Under the pieces are notes generated by a model. The model was given only the letters and a program-made list of their open reading frames with translations. It was not told the origin of the DNA and ran no database searches. 64,000 bases of DNA from Acinetobacter sp. ANC 4648 (lineage in GTDB: Bacteria > Pseudomonadota > Gammaproteobacteria > Pseudomonadales > Moraxellaceae): NCBI RefSeq assembly GCF_002135345.1, contig NZ_NEGI01000001.1:310001-374000 (forward strand), read 5' to 3'. This document shows positions 32,423-41,900 of the stretch, piece after piece (the first letter of the stretch is position 1; each line of letters begins with the position of its first letter). The position numbers and the translations under genes were made by a program.

Positions 32423-32451
32423 ATTATCACCTTGTTTTATCAAAGCTCCAA
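32423..32451 (-). promoter_or_regulatory. Predicted sigma-70 promoter of the rsmH-ftsL-ftsI-murEF-mraY operon
   Basis: On the minus strand TTGGAG (32451-32446) and GATAAT (32428-32423) are spaced by exactly 17 bases. The -10 box lies 39 bases upstream of the rsmH start. It is the only good pair in the 131-bp gap between the sbp terminator and rsmH. Confidence 0.65.
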
Positions 32452-32515
32452 ATGACTTTTTGTAGGGAAATATTACTTTTCATAGAGAAAACCGTTTTAC
32501 ACGTCTAAATACAGT

Positions 32516-32543
32516 AAAAAAGCCTCTAATCAGAGGCTTTTTT
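32516..32543. terminator. Intrinsic terminator after the first sbp gene
   Basis: Perfect 12-bp arms AAAAAAGCCTCT and AGAGGCTTTTTT flank AATC. On the minus strand it lies 17 bases past the sbp stop and also shields the downstream mra promoter from read-through. Confidence 0.9.
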
Positions 32544-32559
32544 AGGTTTCAAATTCAAA

Positions 32560-33576
32560 TTAACGCTTATCGTTATAAATTTGATCAAAAACACCACCAT
32601 TTACAAAATGTGTTTGCTGGGCCTTTGACCAACCACCAAAGACTTCATCAATGGTAAAGGTTTTTAACTTTGGAAATTGTGCTGAATATTTCGCAAGAAC
32701 TTGTGCATTGCGCGGACGGTAGAAATGTTTTGCCGCCATATCCTGACCTAAAGGCGAATATAAATAATTAATATAACCTTTTGCTAACCACTGATTTCCA
32801 TTCTTATCGACCGTTTTATCCACAATGGCAACAGAAGGTTCAGTCAAAATCGACATTGAAGGATAAACAATATCAAACTTATTGCCTAAGCTCTTCTTGC
32901 TGATCATCGCCTCATTTTCCCACGTCAACAACACATCACCCATGCCACGTTCAGCAAAAGTTGTCATAGACGCACGTGCAGCAGGATCCATCACTTTGAC
33001 GTTATGGTACATTTTAGATACGAATTCGCGCGCTTTGGCATCATTTCCACCTGGTTGCTTCAGTGCATAGCCCCAAGCCGATAGATAAATCCAACGTGGT
33101 AAACCACCCGTTTTTGGATTTGGCGTAATAATTTGTACACCCGGTTTGATTAAATCCGACCAATCTTTAATTTGCTTAGGATTACCTTTGCGAACCATAA
33201 ACACGATGGTTGAAGTATAGGGTGCAGAATTATAAGGAAACTCTTTTTGCCAACCAGGATTAATTTGACCTGATTTTACAATCTCATCAATATCATTCGC
33301 TAATGCCAGTGTCACCACATCGCCTTTTAAACCATCGACGACTGCACGGGCTTGCTTGCCTGAACCACCATGTGATTGTTTAAATTGCACATCAATACCA
33401 GTACGTTGTTTCCAATAAGCACCAAATGACTTATTAAATTCGTCATAAAACTCACGTGTCGCATCATAAGATACATTCAAAAACTCACGGTCAGCCGCTT
33501 GTACAGATGTTGTGCTGAGCACAAAACCTGAAACAAGTACTGCCGCACTTAATATCGCTTTAAAATTGATTTTCAT
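32560..33576 (-). CDS. sbp: Periplasmic sulfate-binding protein (copy 1)
   Basis: This 338-residue protein has an N-terminal Sec signal peptide (about residues 1-27, cleavage after VQAA or nearby). The mature part carries the sulfate/thiosulfate-binding family pattern: LLNVSYD-like [27 protein letters not shown] and the ITPNPKTGG segment. It is predicted to deliver sulfate or thiosulfate to the CysTWA ABC importer, whose genes are not in this window. A second gene immediately upstream (33813-34811) encodes a clear paralogue. A terminator follows at 32516-32543. Confidence 0.93.
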   Translation of the reverse strand: MKINFKAILSAAVLVSGFVLSTTSVQAADREFLNVSYDATREFYDEFNKSFGAYWKQRTGIDVQFKQSHGGSGKQARAVVDGLKGDVVTLALANDIDEIVKSGQINPGWQKEFPYNSAPYTSTIVFMVRKGNPKQIKDWSDLIKPGVQIITPNPKTGGLPRWIYLSAWGYALKQPGGNDAKAREFVSKMYHNVKVMDPAARASMTTFAERGMGDVLLTWENEAMISKKSLGNKFDIVYPSMSILTEPSVAIVDKTVDKNGNQWLAKGYINYLYSPLGQDMAAKHFYRPRNAQVLAKYSAQFPKLKTFTIDEVFGGWSKAQQTHFVNGGVFDQIYNDKR

Positions 33577-33812
33577 TGCAACACAAATATATGATTTTAA
33601 TTAGGTTAAATATATAAAATATGCTCCTAAACATCAATTCAATAATTTTTAATTTCAGTTTTGTATTACAGAAAAAATATCATAATTCACTGTTTATTTT
33701 ACAAAAATGCTATGATTTCACCTTATTTCAATTTTATACATTTTTATGCTTTATTTATGAAAAAAAAGAATAACAAGTTGTGTGTGTTTTGCCTTTTAAC
33801 AAGCAATCAAAC

Positions 33813-34811
33813 TTATTTTTCAGCAGAAATTTGATCATAAATCGCACCATTCACAAAGTGTGTTTTCTGTGCTTTTGCCCAGCCACCAAAAACATCATTA
33901 ATGGTAAAAAGTTTTATTTTTGGAAATTTAGCCGAATATTTAGCTGCAACCTGTGGATTTCGCGGTCTAAAATTATACTTTGCCGCTAATTCTTGACCTA
34001 AAGGTGAATATAAATAATTCAAATATCCTTTAGCCAGATTACGATTTCCATCTTTATCTACAGTCTTATCTACAATTGCGACCGATGGCTCTGCAAGAAT
34101 TGAAATAGATGGATAAATGACCTGATATTTGTCCTTATCTGGGCCTTGAGTTGCCAATAAAGCTTCATTTTCCCAAGATAATAAAACATCCCCAATATTA
34201 CGTTCTGCAAATGTGGTTAAAGAGCCGCGAGCACCTGAATCTAAAACTTTGACATTTTTATATAATTTTTTGACCAATTCACGTGCCTTAGCATCCGTAC
34301 CGCCATTTTGCTTTAATGCATATCCCCATGCAGATAGATAAATCCAACGTGGAGCACCTCCTGTTTTAGGATTGGGTGTAATAATTTCTACCCCATTTTT
34401 AGTCAAATCATTCCAATCCTTAATGTTTTTAGGATTTCCTTTACGAACAAGGAAAACAATCGTGGATGTATAAGGAGCTGAGTTATTTGGAAACTCTTTT
34501 TGCCAATTTGGATTAATTAAACCAGCATTCACAATTTCATCAATATCATTAGCTAATGCCAGTGTCACAACATCTGCCTGTAAACCATCGACAACTGAAC
34601 GTGCCTGTTTACCAGAACCACCATGTGATTGCTTAAATTCAACTTCTTGTCCTGTTCGCTTTTTCCAAAACTCACCAAAGCTTTTATTATATTCTTGATA
34701 AAATTCACGGGTTGGATCATAAGAAACGTTTAAAAATTCTTTTGCAGCATAACTATTTACGCTCCATAACCCCATCAGACCAATAAAAGTAACTAAAATA
34801 TTTTTGTTCAT
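33813..34811 (-). CDS. Periplasmic sulfate-binding protein (copy 2)
   Basis: This 332-residue protein is collinear with the neighbouring sbp product and shares nearly all motifs ([51 protein letters not shown]). The signal peptide (about residues 1-22, ending NSYAA) and many mature residues differ, so it is a diverged tandem paralogue, not an assembly repeat. It is probably a sulfate, thiosulfate or related oxyanion receptor for an ABC importer encoded elsewhere. The 236-bp AT-rich gap to copy 1 lacks an obvious terminator, so co-transcription or separate promoters are both possible. Confidence 0.9.
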   Translation of the reverse strand: MNKNILVTFIGLMGLWSVNSYAAKEFLNVSYDPTREFYQEYNKSFGEFWKKRTGQEVEFKQSHGGSGKQARSVVDGLQADVVTLALANDIDEIVNAGLINPNWQKEFPNNSAPYTSTIVFLVRKGNPKNIKDWNDLTKNGVEIITPNPKTGGAPRWIYLSAWGYALKQNGGTDAKARELVKKLYKNVKVLDSGARGSLTTFAERNIGDVLLSWENEALLATQGPDKDKYQVIYPSISILAEPSVAIVDKTVDKDGNRNLAKGYLNYLYSPLGQELAAKYNFRPRNPQVAAKYSAKFPKIKLFTINDVFGGWAKAQKTHFVNGAIYDQISAEK

Positions 34812-35184
34812 TATCGTGTACTATTTTTGAATAATTGAAATGCACTTTAATTTTATTTTTTTAAATACTCAATCTTATCAATATAAAAATAAATGCTTAT
34901 AAAATCATTATTTTAGATATTAAAAAACCTATAATACTTAGCACTAAATTTTCTAAAAACGAACAAATAATGCTTTATTACCACTCCCCTTCACGATATC
35001 TTCATACTTATTTGCTACAAATGTAAAAATCATAAGATTAATGACAAAAAGCAAACCTCGAGTTTGAAATTTGCATTAATTTGTAAAGGAATGTGATGCA
35101 GTTGTAGTTTTTATTATTGTTTAAGGTTATTATTTAGCCAAGAATTTAATAAAACAAAAATGACTAGCCTTGGGGTATTTTAAA
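34812..35184. other. Intergenic region between sbp copy 2 and the small exported protein
   Basis: This divergent, very AT-rich spacer of about 370 bp must contain the promoters of the leftward sulfate-binding gene and the rightward small gene. I see no open frame of credible size, no clear -35/-10 pair and no long inverted repeat. Confidence 0.5.
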
Positions 35185-35493
35185 ATGAAGATACAAGTGC
35201 ATAAAGTGATTGGATTAAGTCTGTGCTTGACTTGCTTTGCACCAATAAGCCAAGCAGCAGTAATTAAAGATAGCCATAAACAACTGCTTTCATCAGTGAT
35301 AACTGAAAAGCAATCACCGATTGAAAAAGCACTGGCTCAACAAAAACGTGGTGACAACAAACTCGTTTCGGACAATGATCAGCTTAAAGTCCTCACCGCG
35401 ATCAACAAAGCACCGACCCAGAATTTTTTAGCAGCACAACACCAACGTTTCTCTCGTTTTGTACAAGCACTGTTTCAACCACATGGTTCATAG
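35185..35493 (+). CDS. Small exported protein of unknown function
   Basis: From the ATG at 35185 the product is 102 residues; the frame opens at a TTG 15 bases earlier, but that is a weaker start. Residues 1-25 form a signal peptide (basic start, hydrophobic VIGLSLCLTCFAPI, likely cleavage after SQA or SQAA). The mature part of about 77 residues is polar, rich in Gln, Lys and Ala, without cysteine, and predicted helical. I recognise no domain. It is a single gene just before gltX, with an imperfect hairpin after it (35530-35580). A periplasmic or secreted location is likely; the role is unknown. Confidence 0.6.
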   Translation: MKIQVHKVIGLSLCLTCFAPISQAAVIKDSHKQLLSSVITEKQSPIEKALAQQKRGDNKLVSDNDQLKVLTAINKAPTQNFLAAQHQRFSRFVQALFQPHGS

Positions 35494-35529
35494 AAGTATT
35501 GTATAAAATTCTTTTCTCCAAGAGAATTT

Positions 35530-35580
35530 AAAAGCTCAATCGTTTATTGGTCAATTAACCCTTAAGCGTTTGGGCTTTTT
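35530..35580 (+). terminator. Imperfect hairpin with U-tract upstream of gltX
   Basis: AAAGCTCAATCG and CGTTTGGGCTTT pair with two mismatches or wobbles around a loop of about 25 bases, followed by TTTTT. It could end the small-protein transcript. The large loop makes it a weak call. Confidence 0.4.
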
Positions 35581-35589
35581 CGTTATAAT
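35562..35589 (+). promoter_or_regulatory. Possible gltX promoter
   Basis: A consensus TATAAT at 35584-35589 lies 33 bases before the gltX start. The best -35 match at 16-base spacing is TTAAGC (35562-35567), only half consensus, so recognition may depend on the -10 box. Confidence 0.4.
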
Positions 35590-35622
35590 AGATCAAATTT
35601 ATATTTTGAATAATATTTGACT

Positions 35623-37131
35623 ATGACTGTCCGTACTCGTATTGCTCCTTCTCCTACTGGTTTTCCCCACGTAGGTACTGCGTATATCGCATTGTTTAAC
35701 TTATGTTTTGCGAAACAGCATGGTGGAGAATTTATTCTTCGTATTGAAGATACTGACCAACTTCGTTCTACCCCTGAATCTGAAAAAATGATTTTAGATT
35801 CATTACGTTGGTTAGGTCTGAACTGGTCCGAAGGGCCTGATATTGGCGGACCACACGCACCATATCGCCAATCAGAGCGTATGGATATTTATAAAAATTA
35901 TGCCTTAGAACTCATTAAAAAAGGCCATGCTTTTTACTGCTTCGCCAGCGCTGAAGAATTAGATCAAATGCGTGTGGAACAACAAGCGCGTGGCGAAAAC
36001 CCACGTTATGACGGACGTGGGTTATTACTTTCGGCTGAAGAGGTACAACGTCGCCTTGCCGCAGGTGAGGCTCATGTCATCCGAATGAAAGTGCCTACCG
36101 AAGGCACTTGTAAATTTGATGACATGCTGCGTGGCGAAGTGGAAATTCCATGGGCGCAAGTTGATATGCAAATTTTGTTAAAAACAGATGGTTTACCAAC
36201 TTACCATTTGGCAAACGTAGTAGATGACCATTTAATGCAAATCACACATGTGATTCGTGGGGAAGAATGGATTCCATCTGCACCTAAACATCAATTATTG
36301 TATCAATACTTTGGCTGGGAAATGCCTGTGCTATGCCACATGCCATTGTTGCGTAACCCCGATAAATCAAAACTATCTAAACGCAAAAATCCAACCTCAA
36401 TTAACTATTACAAAGATATTGGGGTACTGCCAGAAGCATTATTGAACTATCTCGGTCGTATGGGATGGTCAATGCCAGATGAGCGTGAAAAATTTGCTTT
36501 GACTGAAATGATTGAACATTTTGACATCACGCGTGTCTCATTGGGTGGCCCAATCTTTGATGTAGAAAAACTCAACTGGCTGAATGGCCAATGGATTAAA
36601 GCACTTTCTCCAGCAGAATTATTAAATACCTTATTGGCTTGGAAAGCAGACCGTAAAACATTAGAGGACATTGCCGCTGCAATACAACCTCGAATTAACT
36701 TACTCTCTGAAGCCGTAAATTGGGCAAGTTTTTACTTCAACCAATTCCCACAACTTTCTAAAGAACAATTTGCAAGTAAAAAACTCAGTGAAGAACAAGT
36801 TCGTCAGAGCTTACAGTTTGCCATTTGGCGTTTAGAAAGCTTATTTGCGTGGAATAACGAGACAGTTAGCCAAACATTAATGGACTTAGCCAGCCAAATG
36901 GACATTAAGCTGCGTGATTTCATGCCAAGCTTCTTTATTGCAATTGCCGGTTCGACCAGTTCAACCCCGGTAATGCAATCGATGGTAACCATTGGTCCAG
37001 ATTTAACCTTCGCTCGTTTACGTCATGCACTTGAAATTGTCGGCGGCCCGAGTAAAAAAGAAGCGAAAAATTGGGAAAAACTCAATGAAAGCTTAAAATT
37101 GCCGAAAAATGATGCAGTTGATGACGTTTAA
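35623..37131 (+). CDS. gltX: Glutamyl-tRNA synthetase
   Basis: This 502-residue class I aminoacyl-tRNA synthetase charges tRNA-Glu. The HIGH-type motif is HVGT (residues 16-19) after the conserved RIAPSPTG, and the KMSKS-type loop is K250-L-S-K-R. Length and domain order are normal for bacterial GluRS. The ATG at 35623 gives the standard [13 protein letters not shown] start; the frame also opens at a TTG two codons earlier. The gene is followed after 57 bases by tRNA-Ala and then tRNA-Glu, so the enzyme and one of its substrates are neighbours. Confidence 0.97.
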   Translation: MTVRTRIAPSPTGFPHVGTAYIALFNLCFAKQHGGEFILRIEDTDQLRSTPESEKMILDSLRWLGLNWSEGPDIGGPHAPYRQSERMDIYKNYALELIKKGHAFYCFASAEELDQMRVEQQARGENPRYDGRGLLLSAEEVQRRLAAGEAHVIRMKVPTEGTCKFDDMLRGEVEIPWAQVDMQILLKTDGLPTYHLANVVDDHLMQITHVIRGEEWIPSAPKHQLLYQYFGWEMPVLCHMPLLRNPDKSKLSKRKNPTSINYYKDIGVLPEALLNYLGRMGWSMPDEREKFALTEMIEHFDITRVSLGGPIFDVEKLNWLNGQWIKALSPAELLNTLLAWKADRKTLEDIAAAIQPRINLLSEAVNWASFYFNQFPQLSKEQFASKKLSEEQVRQSLQFAIWRLESLFAWNNETVSQTLMDLASQMDIKLRDFMPSFFIAIAGSTSSTPVMQSMVTIGPDLTFARLRHALEIVGGPSKKEAKNWEKLNESLKLPKNDAVDDV

Positions 37132-37143
37132 TTAATTTTATTA

Positions 37144-37172
37144 TTGACGTGTGAGCGGAATATCCCTAATAT
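37144..37172 (+). promoter_or_regulatory. Strong promoter for tRNA-Ala and tRNA-Glu
   Basis: TTGACG (37144-37149), a 17-base spacer and TAATAT (37167-37172) form a near-consensus sigma-70 promoter just after the gltX stop. The next bases, GGCGC, make a GC-rich discriminator, which is characteristic of stable-RNA promoters under stringent control. A perfect 9-bp inverted repeat, GTGTGAGCG at 37149-37157 and CGCTCACAC at 37175-37183, brackets the -10 box. tRNA-Ala begins at 37189. Confidence 0.8.
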
Positions 37173-37188
37173 GGCGCTCACACAGACT

Positions 37189-37264
37189 GGGGTTATAGCT
37201 CAGTTGGTAGAGCGCTACAATGGCATTGTAGAGGTCAGGAGTTCGATCCTCCTTGACTCCACCA
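37189..37264 (+). tRNA. tRNA-Ala(GGC)
   Basis: This 76-nt gene folds into a full cloverleaf. The acceptor arm GGGGTTA pairs with TGACTCC, the D-arm is AGCTCAGTTGGTAGAGC, and the anticodon loop ATGGCAT reads GGC. The T-arm contains GTTCGATCC, and the CCA end is encoded. It lies first in a two-tRNA unit after gltX. Confidence 0.97.
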
Positions 37265-37296
37265 AGTTATTAGTTTTACCTGTGTTGCCTCGATAT

Positions 37297-37372
37297 GTCC
37301 CTATCGTCTAGAGGCCTAGGACATCGCCCTTTCACGGCGGTAACCGGGGTTCGAATCCCCGTAGGGACGCCA
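37297..37372 (+). tRNA. tRNA-Glu(TTC)
   Basis: This 76-nt gene has acceptor GTCCCTA paired with TAGGGAC, the anticodon loop CTTTCAC reading TTC, the T-arm GGTTCGAATCC, and an encoded CCA. It closely matches the usual bacterial tRNA-Glu. It follows tRNA-Ala by 32 bases and ends 5 bases before an intrinsic terminator. Confidence 0.97.
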
Positions 37373-37377
37373 AATTC

Positions 37378-37410
37378 AAAAAAGCCACTGACACATTCAG
37401 TGGCTTTTTT
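37378..37410 (+). terminator. Intrinsic terminator of the tRNA-Ala/tRNA-Glu unit
   Basis: Perfect 14-bp arms AAAAAAGCCACTGA and TCAGTGGCTTTTTT surround CACAT, directly after tRNA-Glu. Confidence 0.93.
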
Positions 37411-37478
37411 ATTGCTTTAAATTTTAGATTTAGACCACATTGTTATAGAATTACATCAAAAAGATCTGTGGAGTTGTC

Positions 37479-37820
37479 ATGCAATACCAATGTCCAAAAT
37501 GCCAAAGTCGTAAAATTTTACCAGTTGCAAGTGCCAGTGAACCAGCTATACGCCCTGTTGTGCCGAAAAGCCTTGTTTTTTTAATCCCATCACTGTTTAT
37601 ACTTTTACTCTTAGTCATTATCAGTATAGCGATGTGGATTTTTGGTAATGGTGCGGGTCAAACTTTGCAAATTGCTACAGTCATTATCTTTATGATCAGT
37701 GCCATTGCTGGTGTATTGTTTTGGCGTGATCTACCTGATTTTAAAATTTCCATGCAATCTTTCATGCAAGCCAACAAAGAATGGAAATGTCGTGATTGTG
37801 ATCACCAATGGAAAATCTAA
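37479..37820 (+). CDS. Small zinc-ribbon membrane protein, function unknown
   Basis: This 113-residue protein has a CxxC knuckle at each end: C5/C8 in QCPKC and C104/C107 in KCRDC. Two membrane helices lie between them (about residues 29-53 and 62-81). The two knuckles could form one zinc ribbon on the cytoplasmic face. The start ATG is preceded by TGTGGAG at 5-6 bases. I recognise no specific family function. It is a single gene after the tRNA terminator, convergent with czcD. Confidence 0.75.
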   Translation: MQYQCPKCQSRKILPVASASEPAIRPVVPKSLVFLIPSLFILLLLVIISIAMWIFGNGAGQTLQIATVIIFMISAIAGVLFWRDLPDFKISMQSFMQANKEWKCRDCDHQWKI

Positions 37821-37855
37821 ACTAGTATTATCTTAAGATTTAAATTTGCATCAAC

Positions 37856-38800
37856 TTAATGTTGATGCAAAGACTCATCATCGAGATTAGCACTCGGTTG
37901 TTTAGAATGCTGATATGCCATACATTGATCATCTTCAATCTGCAAGGTGACTTCCGCAATCCCATGCTGATGCACCAACATTTCCATCGCATCTTCATAT
38001 AAAGCTTTCCAATCTGCACAAGGTGCGAGTAAATGCACAGTCAAATGTACATTTTTCGAGGTGATTGCCCAGACTTTAAGCTGATGAATACCTTCCACAC
38101 CGTCTAATGCCAATAAATCATCACGTAATTTTTCAATATCAATCTCTTCAGGCACACCTTCCAATAGTATGTTAATACTTTGTTTGAGTAACACCCATGT
38201 TCTAGGTAACACCCAAAAGCCAATCAATACTGCAATAATTGTATCGACCCACATCCAGCCCGTAAAATAGATGACTGTTGCACCAATAATGACACCGACC
38301 GAACCTACTGCATCACTTAAGACTTCTAAATAAGCACCCTTCACATTCAAGCTATCTTGTGAACTTGAAAATAGAATCTTCATTGAAATCAAATTAATGA
38401 CTAAACCAATAATGGCCACAACCATCATGCCAATACTTTGAATTTCTGGTGGGTGACTAAAGCGCTGATATGCTTCATATAGAATATAAATTGCGACTAC
38501 GAATAACATTATGGCATTAAACAGCGCGGCTAAAATCTCAAAGCGCTGATAGCCAAAAGTTCGCTTATTGTCGGCAGGTAATTTACCTATTTTAATAGCG
38601 ACGAGAGCAATAGCCAGCGCCGCAGCATCGGTAAACATATGCGCAGCATCAGACAGCAAGGCTAAACTTTGTGTTACAAAACCAGCAACAATTTCAATAA
38701 TTAAAAATGTGCTTGTGAGCACCAGAGCAAAAGTCAACTTTTTAGCATTACCTGCTGTAACAACTGCATGACTATGTTCATGCCCATGCTGTCCACTCAT
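37856..38800 (-). CDS. czcD: Cation diffusion facilitator, CzcD-type Zn/Co/Cd efflux protein
   Basis: This 314-residue protein has a His-rich N-terminus (HGHEHSH), six predicted membrane helices and the CDF metal-site motifs in helix II (LSDAAHMFTDA, about residues 49-59) and helix V (LEVLSDAVGSVGV, near 159-171). A soluble C-terminal domain follows. It exports divalent cations from cytoplasm to periplasm by proton exchange. It is encoded 122 bases after czcA, on the same strand, and is part of the metal-resistance cluster. The ATG has AAGGAG upstream. Two palindromic structures precede it (38826-38854 and 38857-38867). Confidence 0.93.
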   Translation of the reverse strand: MSGQHGHEHSHAVVTAGNAKKLTFALVLTSTFLIIEIVAGFVTQSLALLSDAAHMFTDAAALAIALVAIKIGKLPADNKRTFGYQRFEILAALFNAIMLFVVAIYILYEAYQRFSHPPEIQSIGMMVVAIIGLVINLISMKILFSSSQDSLNVKGAYLEVLSDAVGSVGVIIGATVIYFTGWMWVDTIIAVLIGFWVLPRTWVLLKQSINILLEGVPEEIDIEKLRDDLLALDGVEGIHQLKVWAITSKNVHLTVHLLAPCADWKALYEDAMEMLVHQHGIAEVTLQIEDDQCMAYQHSKQPSANLDDESLHQH

Positions 38801-38825
38801 CTGTAGACTCCTTATTTTTGTTAAA

Positions 38826-38854
38826 GATGAATCTGCATTTGGTACAGATTCATC
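38826..38854 (-). promoter_or_regulatory. 10-bp perfect inverted repeat in the czcA-czcD gap
   Basis: GATGAATCTG (38826-38835) and CAGATTCATC (38845-38854) surround 9 bases. On the minus strand the second arm is followed by TTTAAC, so it could be a weak terminator or attenuator for the czcA transcript. It could equally be an operator for czcD, since it ends 26 bases before that start codon. Confidence 0.5.
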
Positions 38855-38856
38855 TG

Positions 38857-38867
38857 TGTATGATACA
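38857..38867 (-). promoter_or_regulatory. Short palindrome at a possible czcD -10 box
   Basis: TGTAT-G-ATACA is a perfect 11-bp palindrome adjoining the previous repeat. On the minus strand it contains TATCAT, which could serve as a -10 element for czcD. No strong -35 is evident. Confidence 0.35.
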
Positions 38868-38922
38868 ATTATTGGAATGACTACTATAAATATGCGTATT
38901 ATTTTTCTTTATTTATAGATGA

Positions 38923-41900
38923 TTACTGTGATTTTTCATTCATCCAACGATAAATTATTGGCAATAAAACCAAGGTCAATAATGTCGATGAAAGAATACC
39001 ACCAATTACCACTGTCGCTAAAGGACGCTGTACCTCAGCACCTGTGCCTGTAGCTAAAGCCATTGGAATAAAACCCAAGGAAGCAACACAAGCGGTCATT
39101 AATACTGGTCTTAAACGTAAAATTGCCCCTTGCCAAGTGGCATAAGCAATATCAAATTGTTGGCGTAATTCCTTAATAAAAGTCAGCATCACCAAACCAT
39201 TTAAAACGGCCACACCTGACAGCGCAATAAAGCCTACACCCGCCGACATTGATAATGGAATATCACGCATCCAAAGTGCAATCAATCCACCACACAATGC
39301 AAATGGCACCCCACTAAATACCAACAAACTTTCCTTAAAATTATGGAAAACAGCCATCAACAAAATAAAAATTGTGATAAGTGCGAGAGGAACCACCAAT
39401 TGCATCCGTGCTTTCGCTGATGCTAGATTTTCAAATTGGCCACCATAATCCAACCAATACCCTGTCGGTAAGGGCTGTGTTGCTAATTTGGTCTGTAGCT
39501 CGGTCACGAATGAACCTAAATCACGACCTTCAACATTGGCAGTGATGACGACACGGCGTTTACCATCTTCACGGCTGACCTGATTAATCCCCAGTACATT
39601 TTCAACTTTAGCGACATCCTGAAGTTGAATCAGCCCACCATTTGGTAGTTGTACTGGTAATGTTGCCAAATGTTGCGCTGTCCGTTGACTATCATCTAGA
39701 CGAATCACAAAATCAAAACGGCGATCACCCTGTAAAATTTGACCAACATTTTGCCCACCAACACTGCTTGCAACTAAATCTTGAATCGACTTCACAGATA
39801 AACCATACTGCGCAGCCAATTCCTTATTCACTTCAACATTTAATAGCGGTAAACCATTGGTCTGCTCCACGTTTACAGCGGTTGCGCCTGAAATAGTTTT
39901 GATCTGCTGTGCAATACGCTGTGCTTCACGATTTAGCACCTCCATATCATCACCAAAGATTTTTACCCCAACATCACTACGTACACCTGAAATTAACTCA
40001 TTAAAACGTAATTCAATGGGTTGAGAAAACTCACTATTATTTCCAGGCAACGTTGCTAAAAAAGCAATCATGCGCTGACGCAGCTCATCAATACTTTCTT
40101 TCGGATTTTTCCACTGATCTTTAGCTTTCAATAAAATAATAGCATCTGAAATATTCGGAGGCATTACATCGGTTGCCACTTCGGCTGTGCCTGTACGCGC
40201 AAAGATGGCTTTAATTTCAGGAAATTCTTTAAGTAATAACTTTTCAGTATTTTCCTGCATCAGTAAGGATTGTTCTAAACCAGTACTTGGCGAGCGCATT
40301 TGCTGTACTGCAAAATCACCTTCACTCAATTGCGGTGCAAACTCACTGCCAATTTGAGTGGCTAAAACTGCGGTTAAAAATAGAATACTGCCTGCTATAG
40401 TCAGAACCACCGCTTTAAATTCATAAGCTAAATTGAGAATGGCTGCATATTTATTTTTTAGCCAAAGCATCCAACGACTTTCCGTTTCTTTGACCTCACC
40501 TTTAACAAACAGTGCAACCGCCGCAGGAACAAAAGTCACTGATAAAATCATCGCTCCAAGCAAGGCTAAGACCACAGTCATTGCCATCGGATGAAATAAT
40601 TTTGCCTCTACGCCCGATAAAGCAAAAATAGGCAGATACACCACCAGAATAATCAGTTGACCAAAAATTAAGGGACGACGTGCTTGTTTTGCGGCGAGAA
40701 AAACTTCTTTAAAGCGTTCTGATTTTGTTAACAAACGACCTTTAGCATGCTGTGCCTCAGCTAAACGTCGGATACAGTTTTCAACAATAACTACCGCACC
40801 ATCCACAATAATGCCAAAATCCAGTGCCCCCAGACTCATTAAATTGGCACTGATTCTTTGTTCTGCCATCCCTGCTAATGTAAACAACATTGATAACGGA
40901 ATTACACAGGCCGTAATTAGCGCTGCACGGAAATTACCTAGAAATAAAAATAGAATGATAATGACCAGAATTGCACCTTCAATCAGATTTTTCTGGACAG
41001 TATGAATTGCTTTTTCAACCAAGCTGGTGCGGTCATAGACGGTTTCAATCACAACCCCTTTAGGCAGTGATTGCTGAATGGTTTTAACTTTGGCATCCAC
41101 AGCTTTTGCTACTGTTCGGCTATTTTCTCCCATCATCATCATGGCAATGCCAAGAACGGTTTCCTCTCCATTATAAGTGGCTCCACCAGTCCGTAAATCA
41201 TGCCCAATCGAGACACTTGCAACATCTGCAACACGTACAGGAAAACCATTTTTATTGGCAATCGCAATATTTTGAATATCTTCAATACTATTTAAGGTTC
41301 CAGGCACACGAACTGTCAGCTGTTGACCATTTTCCTCAATAAAACCAGCACCACGATTCTCATTATTTTCGGTCAAAGCATTCTGCAAATCACTCAACGG
41401 AATTTGTAATTGCTGTAAACGCTTTAAATCTGGCGCGACTACATAGGTTTTGTTGTAGCCGCCAATGCTATTAATTTCTGCTACACCTTGTACCCGCTGC
41501 AACTGTGGACGCACAATCCAATCCTGAATTTCACGTAAATCCATTGCTGTATAAGGCGTACCATCGGGCTTTTTCGCATTAGCATCAGCCCGAATTACCC
41601 ACTGATAGATTTCCCCCAAACCGGTTGAAACAGGTGACATCGTTGCAGAAATATCTTTGGGTAATGCTGCTTGTGCTTCCTGCAAACGCTGATTAATCTG
41701 CTGTCTTGCCCAATAAATATCAGTCCCATCTTTAAAAACAATGGTAACTTGTGATAATCCATAACGGGAAATCGAGCGCGTTTGTTCTAAATCAGGTATT
41801 CCTGCCATCGCTGTTTCAATCGGATAAGTAATCCGTTGTTCAACCTCTAAAGCAGTAAAACCATTGGCTTGGGTATTAATCTGTACTTGGGTATTGGTAA

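Noticed and set aside
32560..34811. Tandem sbp genes as an assembly duplication
   Set aside because: Signal peptides, lengths and many codons differ, so these are diverged paralogues.
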